Positions 62,058 to 64,000 of a stretch of DNA of 64,000 nucleotides are shown one piece after another (the stretch's first letter is position 1; every line of letters starts with the position of its first letter). The DNA is from an uncultured Poribacteria bacterium. Lineage in GTDB: Bacteria; Poribacteria; WGA-4E; WGA-3G. Below the pieces are notes generated by a model. That model was not told the DNA's origin and did no database searches. It worked only from the letters and a program-made list of their open reading frames with translations. A program made the translations under genes and the position numbers. The stretch spans positions 5,323,200 to 5,387,199 of the forward strand of contig OX639973.1 of NCBI GenBank assembly GCA_951828385.1. The letters run 5' to 3'.

Positions 62058-63425
62058 TTAAGCGTTCACACCTGGTATTATCAGTGTCGCCTCTACAAAA
62101 TACTTACCTCCGACGCGAAATATCAAAGTAGCGTGTTCATCGGCAAAGAGCATCTGGTTCTCAACGCGTGAAATCCTTACCTCTGAGGAATTGGCAAAAG
62201 TTTGCTCAATTTCTTCGACAGTTTTGAGCGGTACCATGAATCCATCGCTATCCTCGGACAATTTAAGTGGGTCACAATGTGCGAGGGCAAGTTGTTTTCT
62301 AATGGTTGCAGCAGCTTTTGTGCTGTCCTCCAAATAGAGCCCATTTAGAAAGTAACGGGATCCATTCTTTAGGGCCGGCGCAAATTCAGTTTTATAGAGG
62401 ATTGACCGCAAGGTTTCCCCATCAATAGCAAATGTCTCCTTGCCAACAGACGGAAGTTGTGGAAATTCTGCCTCAGCAAGTTCAATGATCTTGCAGGTGC
62501 CATCTCCACAAGTGATTTCAACTCGGTTGTCCGCCGTCGTTGCCAAGTTTATCAGTTTTTCACTGGGTAACCCTTTAACGATATCTGCCAATTTTTGGGT
62601 AGAGACAACAATGGATCCTTCCGCCTCAATAGTTCCTTCAACCTTCATTCTAATACCGATTTCCGTGTCTGTCGCCATACACTCGATCGTGTTGCCTTTG
62701 GCGTGGATGCGGACATTTGATATAATAGGTGGGGTCCTCCGCCCATTTGTGACACCCTGCATCGCTTGTAAGGAGTCCAACAAGTCATCTCTTTTAAAAG
62801 TTAATTTCATTCCAAAACCTCCGTTCAAATGTTCTTGGGAGCGATGCCCTTCTTCAATTGTGGTGTCTTGAATCATGAATTCATACTTCTTTAGTTGTTG
62901 CCGCGCACGGCGAATGCGACTTTTAATCGTTCCTTCTGATACACCTAAAAAGTCGCCTATCTCTGCGTAGGTCATCCCTTTGAAGTAGTGAAGCGTGATG
63001 GCTGTCCGACTGTTCTCCTGCAGCTTGGCAAGCAAATTTTCGACCAAATCGCGTCGCGCTTCAGCAAAAGTGTGAGCGTTTTGCATAGCGACAAATTGGG
63101 AATACGCCTCTGTTTCTATGTCCGTGGTGTCAGGGCCTTCCAGCGGTTCGGTCTGTATCCGGTTTTTTCGGCACCACGCGATACAGAGGCGATCTACAAT
63201 CACATAAATCCACCTCGGAAACTTTGCCGGATCTTCCAAGGTCTCCAATTTCTGATAGACTTGCAGGAAGGCTTCCTGCATGATGTCTTCGGCGATATGG
63301 AAATCCCCAATTTTCCGCCAGGCAAGCGCATGAACCTGTTTCTGGTACTTTCTAACCAGACTCGCAAAGGCAGTCTCGTCACCTGAAAGGATACGTTGGA
63401 TCAATGTAACATCGTCGTTTCGCAT
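62058..63425 (-). CDS. ECF sigma factor fused to a two-domain DNA sliding-clamp (DnaN-like) protein
   Basis: 455 aa in one unbroken frame. Residues about 8-90 are sigma region 2 (GDETAFASLVRKYQKQVHAL, IAEDIMQEAFLQVYQKL) and about 137-187 region 4 (TAITLHYFKGMTYAEIGDFL, SEGTIKSRIRRARQQLKKY). A linker of about 18 residues follows. From Met206 it is like DnaN: FKRDDLLDSLQAMQGV, TPPIISNVRIHA, ATDTEIGI (251-258), FPQLP (321-325) are clamp domain 1; TEFAPALKNGSRYFLNGLYL, MVPLKTVEEIE and FRVGGKYFVEATLIIPG are domain 2. Domain 3 is absent (250 aa of clamp against about 370). GGAGG and a 7-base spacer precede Met206, so a clamp-only product could also be made. Confidence 0.85.
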   Translation of the reverse strand: MRNDDVTLIQRILSGDETAFASLVRKYQKQVHALAWRKIGDFHIAEDIMQEAFLQVYQKLETLEDPAKFPRWIYVIVDRLCIAWCRKNRIQTEPLEGPDTTDIETEAYSQFVAMQNAHTFAEARRDLVENLLAKLQENSRTAITLHYFKGMTYAEIGDFLGVSEGTIKSRIRRARQQLKKYEFMIQDTTIEEGHRSQEHLNGGFGMKLTFKRDDLLDSLQAMQGVTNGRRTPPIISNVRIHAKGNTIECMATDTEIGIRMKVEGTIEAEGSIVVSTQKLADIVKGLPSEKLINLATTADNRVEITCGDGTCKIIELAEAEFPQLPSVGKETFAIDGETLRSILYKTEFAPALKNGSRYFLNGLYLEDSTKAAATIRKQLALAHCDPLKLSEDSDGFMVPLKTVEEIEQTFANSSEVRISRVENQMLFADEHATLIFRVGGKYFVEATLIIPGVNA

Positions 63426-63877
63426 TAGACATCTCCAGAAAGGCTACTTTTATCAACGGAACTTATCAATTGCTATGTTTTATAGGTAGGTGTGCCTACA
63501 CATCGTGAAGAGGCACTCTATTAACTAACTCACGTCACTATATAATGACGCGAATTAGAAAAAAAAAGATGCATTATTTGGGAAAGAAAGAGGAAAAAAT
63601 CGCTGAAGGCAAAAAATTAATTGGTTAATTTCATAACGATGCCCGGCATCCGTTCCCAGTGACCGGTGGGAACCCTGGTTAGAATGCCGATTGCATGCAT
63701 CAACGCAGGGTGCGCGTGTTGCCTCGCAGCGAGAGTCGTCGGGGCGAGTACGCCGCAACACCGCGAAGCAATCCGCAGAAATACCATAGCAATACGCAAA
63801 AACACCGCAAGCAAAAACGCTACTGGGGTTCGGGATTGGCATCCGTAATCCATTCGCGTTAGTTTGCTAAAGCGGTG
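63426..63877. other. Spacer with low-copy repeat words
   Basis: No gene is supported. It contains AAAAAATTAATTGGTTAATTT (63611 on, related to the AATTAATTCGGTAATTT element) and CGCAGAAATACCATAGCAAT-type units (63773-63825) like those at 24180. The minus-strand promoter of the sigma-clamp gene must lie near 63430-63540; I could not pick one. Confidence 0.45.
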
Positions 63878-64000
63878 TTATTTCAAAATGACCATCCGGC
63901 GGGTGCTTTGAAAATCGCCAGCGGTAAATGTATAGAAATAGATACCACTTGCGACGCGCGTCCCGGATGCGTCTCTACCATCCCAATACGCAGCCTTATC
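63878..64000 (-). CDS. C-terminal end of a secreted protein (partial)
   Basis: The frame is open to the right edge of the window. The 40 residues visible read W-D-G-R-D-A-S-G-T-R-V-A-S-G-I-Y-F-Y, then T-F-T-A-G-D-F-Q-S and R-R-M-V-I-L-K. This is the FlgD-like Ig/T9SS-type C-terminal tail found on many secreted proteins. The rest of the gene is outside. Confidence 0.8.
   Translation of the reverse strand, partial: DKAAYWDGRDASGTRVASGIYFYTFTAGDFQSTRRMVILK

Noticed and set aside
62058-63425. Two separate genes (sigma and clamp)
   Set aside because: There is no stop between them and the frame is shared, so a fusion is the direct reading; the internal start is reported as an extra possibility.
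1-64000. tRNA or rRNA genes
   Set aside because: No cloverleaf with a GGTTCAAATCC-type arm or rRNA core sequence was found by eye; GGTTCGA at 7011 belongs to the rpoC terminator.

Overview
The window looks like a chromosomal stretch of an uncultured, Candidatus Poribacteria-like or PVC-related bacterium. The grounds are gene content only: DUF1549/DUF1553 cytochrome-type proteins, CRTAC1/FG-GAP and WD40 proteins, LamG proteins, two phytanoyl-CoA-type dioxygenases, xylose-isomerase-like epimerases, dockerin-tailed secreted proteins, tandem vWA proteins, and many families of small hairpin repeats between genes. No rRNA or tRNA gene was seen, so the taxonomic call is inference.

Layout. 1-7.0 kb: 3' end of rpoB and a very large rpoC (1991 aa) whose trigger-loop insertion carries about a dozen 40-residue repeats, then a strong terminator hairpin. 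7.2-10.9 kb: fumC (minus), a nonsense-mutated Uma2 gene with an excellent promoter and palindromic operator, and a repeat-rich, mostly gene-free stretch. 10.9-24.5 kb: plus-strand run of a class II aldolase-like gene, a coiled-coil protein, a CapA-like protein, a membrane protein, lon, a DUF1549/1553 protein, a LamG protein, a hypothetical protein and a double C-type-lectin protein, then about 0.9 kb of repeats. 24.6-42.8 kb: a minus-strand block with clpB and a small RHH-like gene, an HExxH lipoprotein overlapping a 54-aa HTH gene, a CRTAC1-like protein, ADP-ribosylglycohydrolase, two LamG paralogues, an epimerase, purN, a vWA protein, an ECF sigma/anti-sigma pair, a TPR protein, a formylglycine-generating-enzyme-like protein, and an overlapping CADD-like / SnoaL-like / HAD / antitoxin / MazF operon. 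43-49.6 kb: a decayed IS605-type element, then a plus-strand run of a dioxygenase, two small membrane proteins, a dehydrogenase, two WD40 proteins and an epimerase. 49.8-58.4 kb (minus): a second dioxygenase, three large secreted proteins with dockerin-like tails, a dockerin remnant, a hairpin-repeat array and an IS982-type element. 58.5-64 kb (minus): queF, an IS remnant, two ABC-2 permeases, an ECF sigma factor fused in frame to a DNA sliding-clamp domain, and the tail of a secreted protein.

The most unusual item is the sigma-clamp fusion at 62058-63425. Its clamp half has two domains instead of the three of bacterial DnaN, and the clamp part has its own internal Shine-Dalgarno and ATG. It recalls phage T4 late transcription, where sigma gp55 works with the sliding clamp gp45. 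Next are the rpoC trigger-loop repeat insertion, a MazE-type antitoxin with a duplicated toxin-binding tail and no visible DNA-binding domain, and repeat families that keep hairpin pairing while the stem sequence changes.
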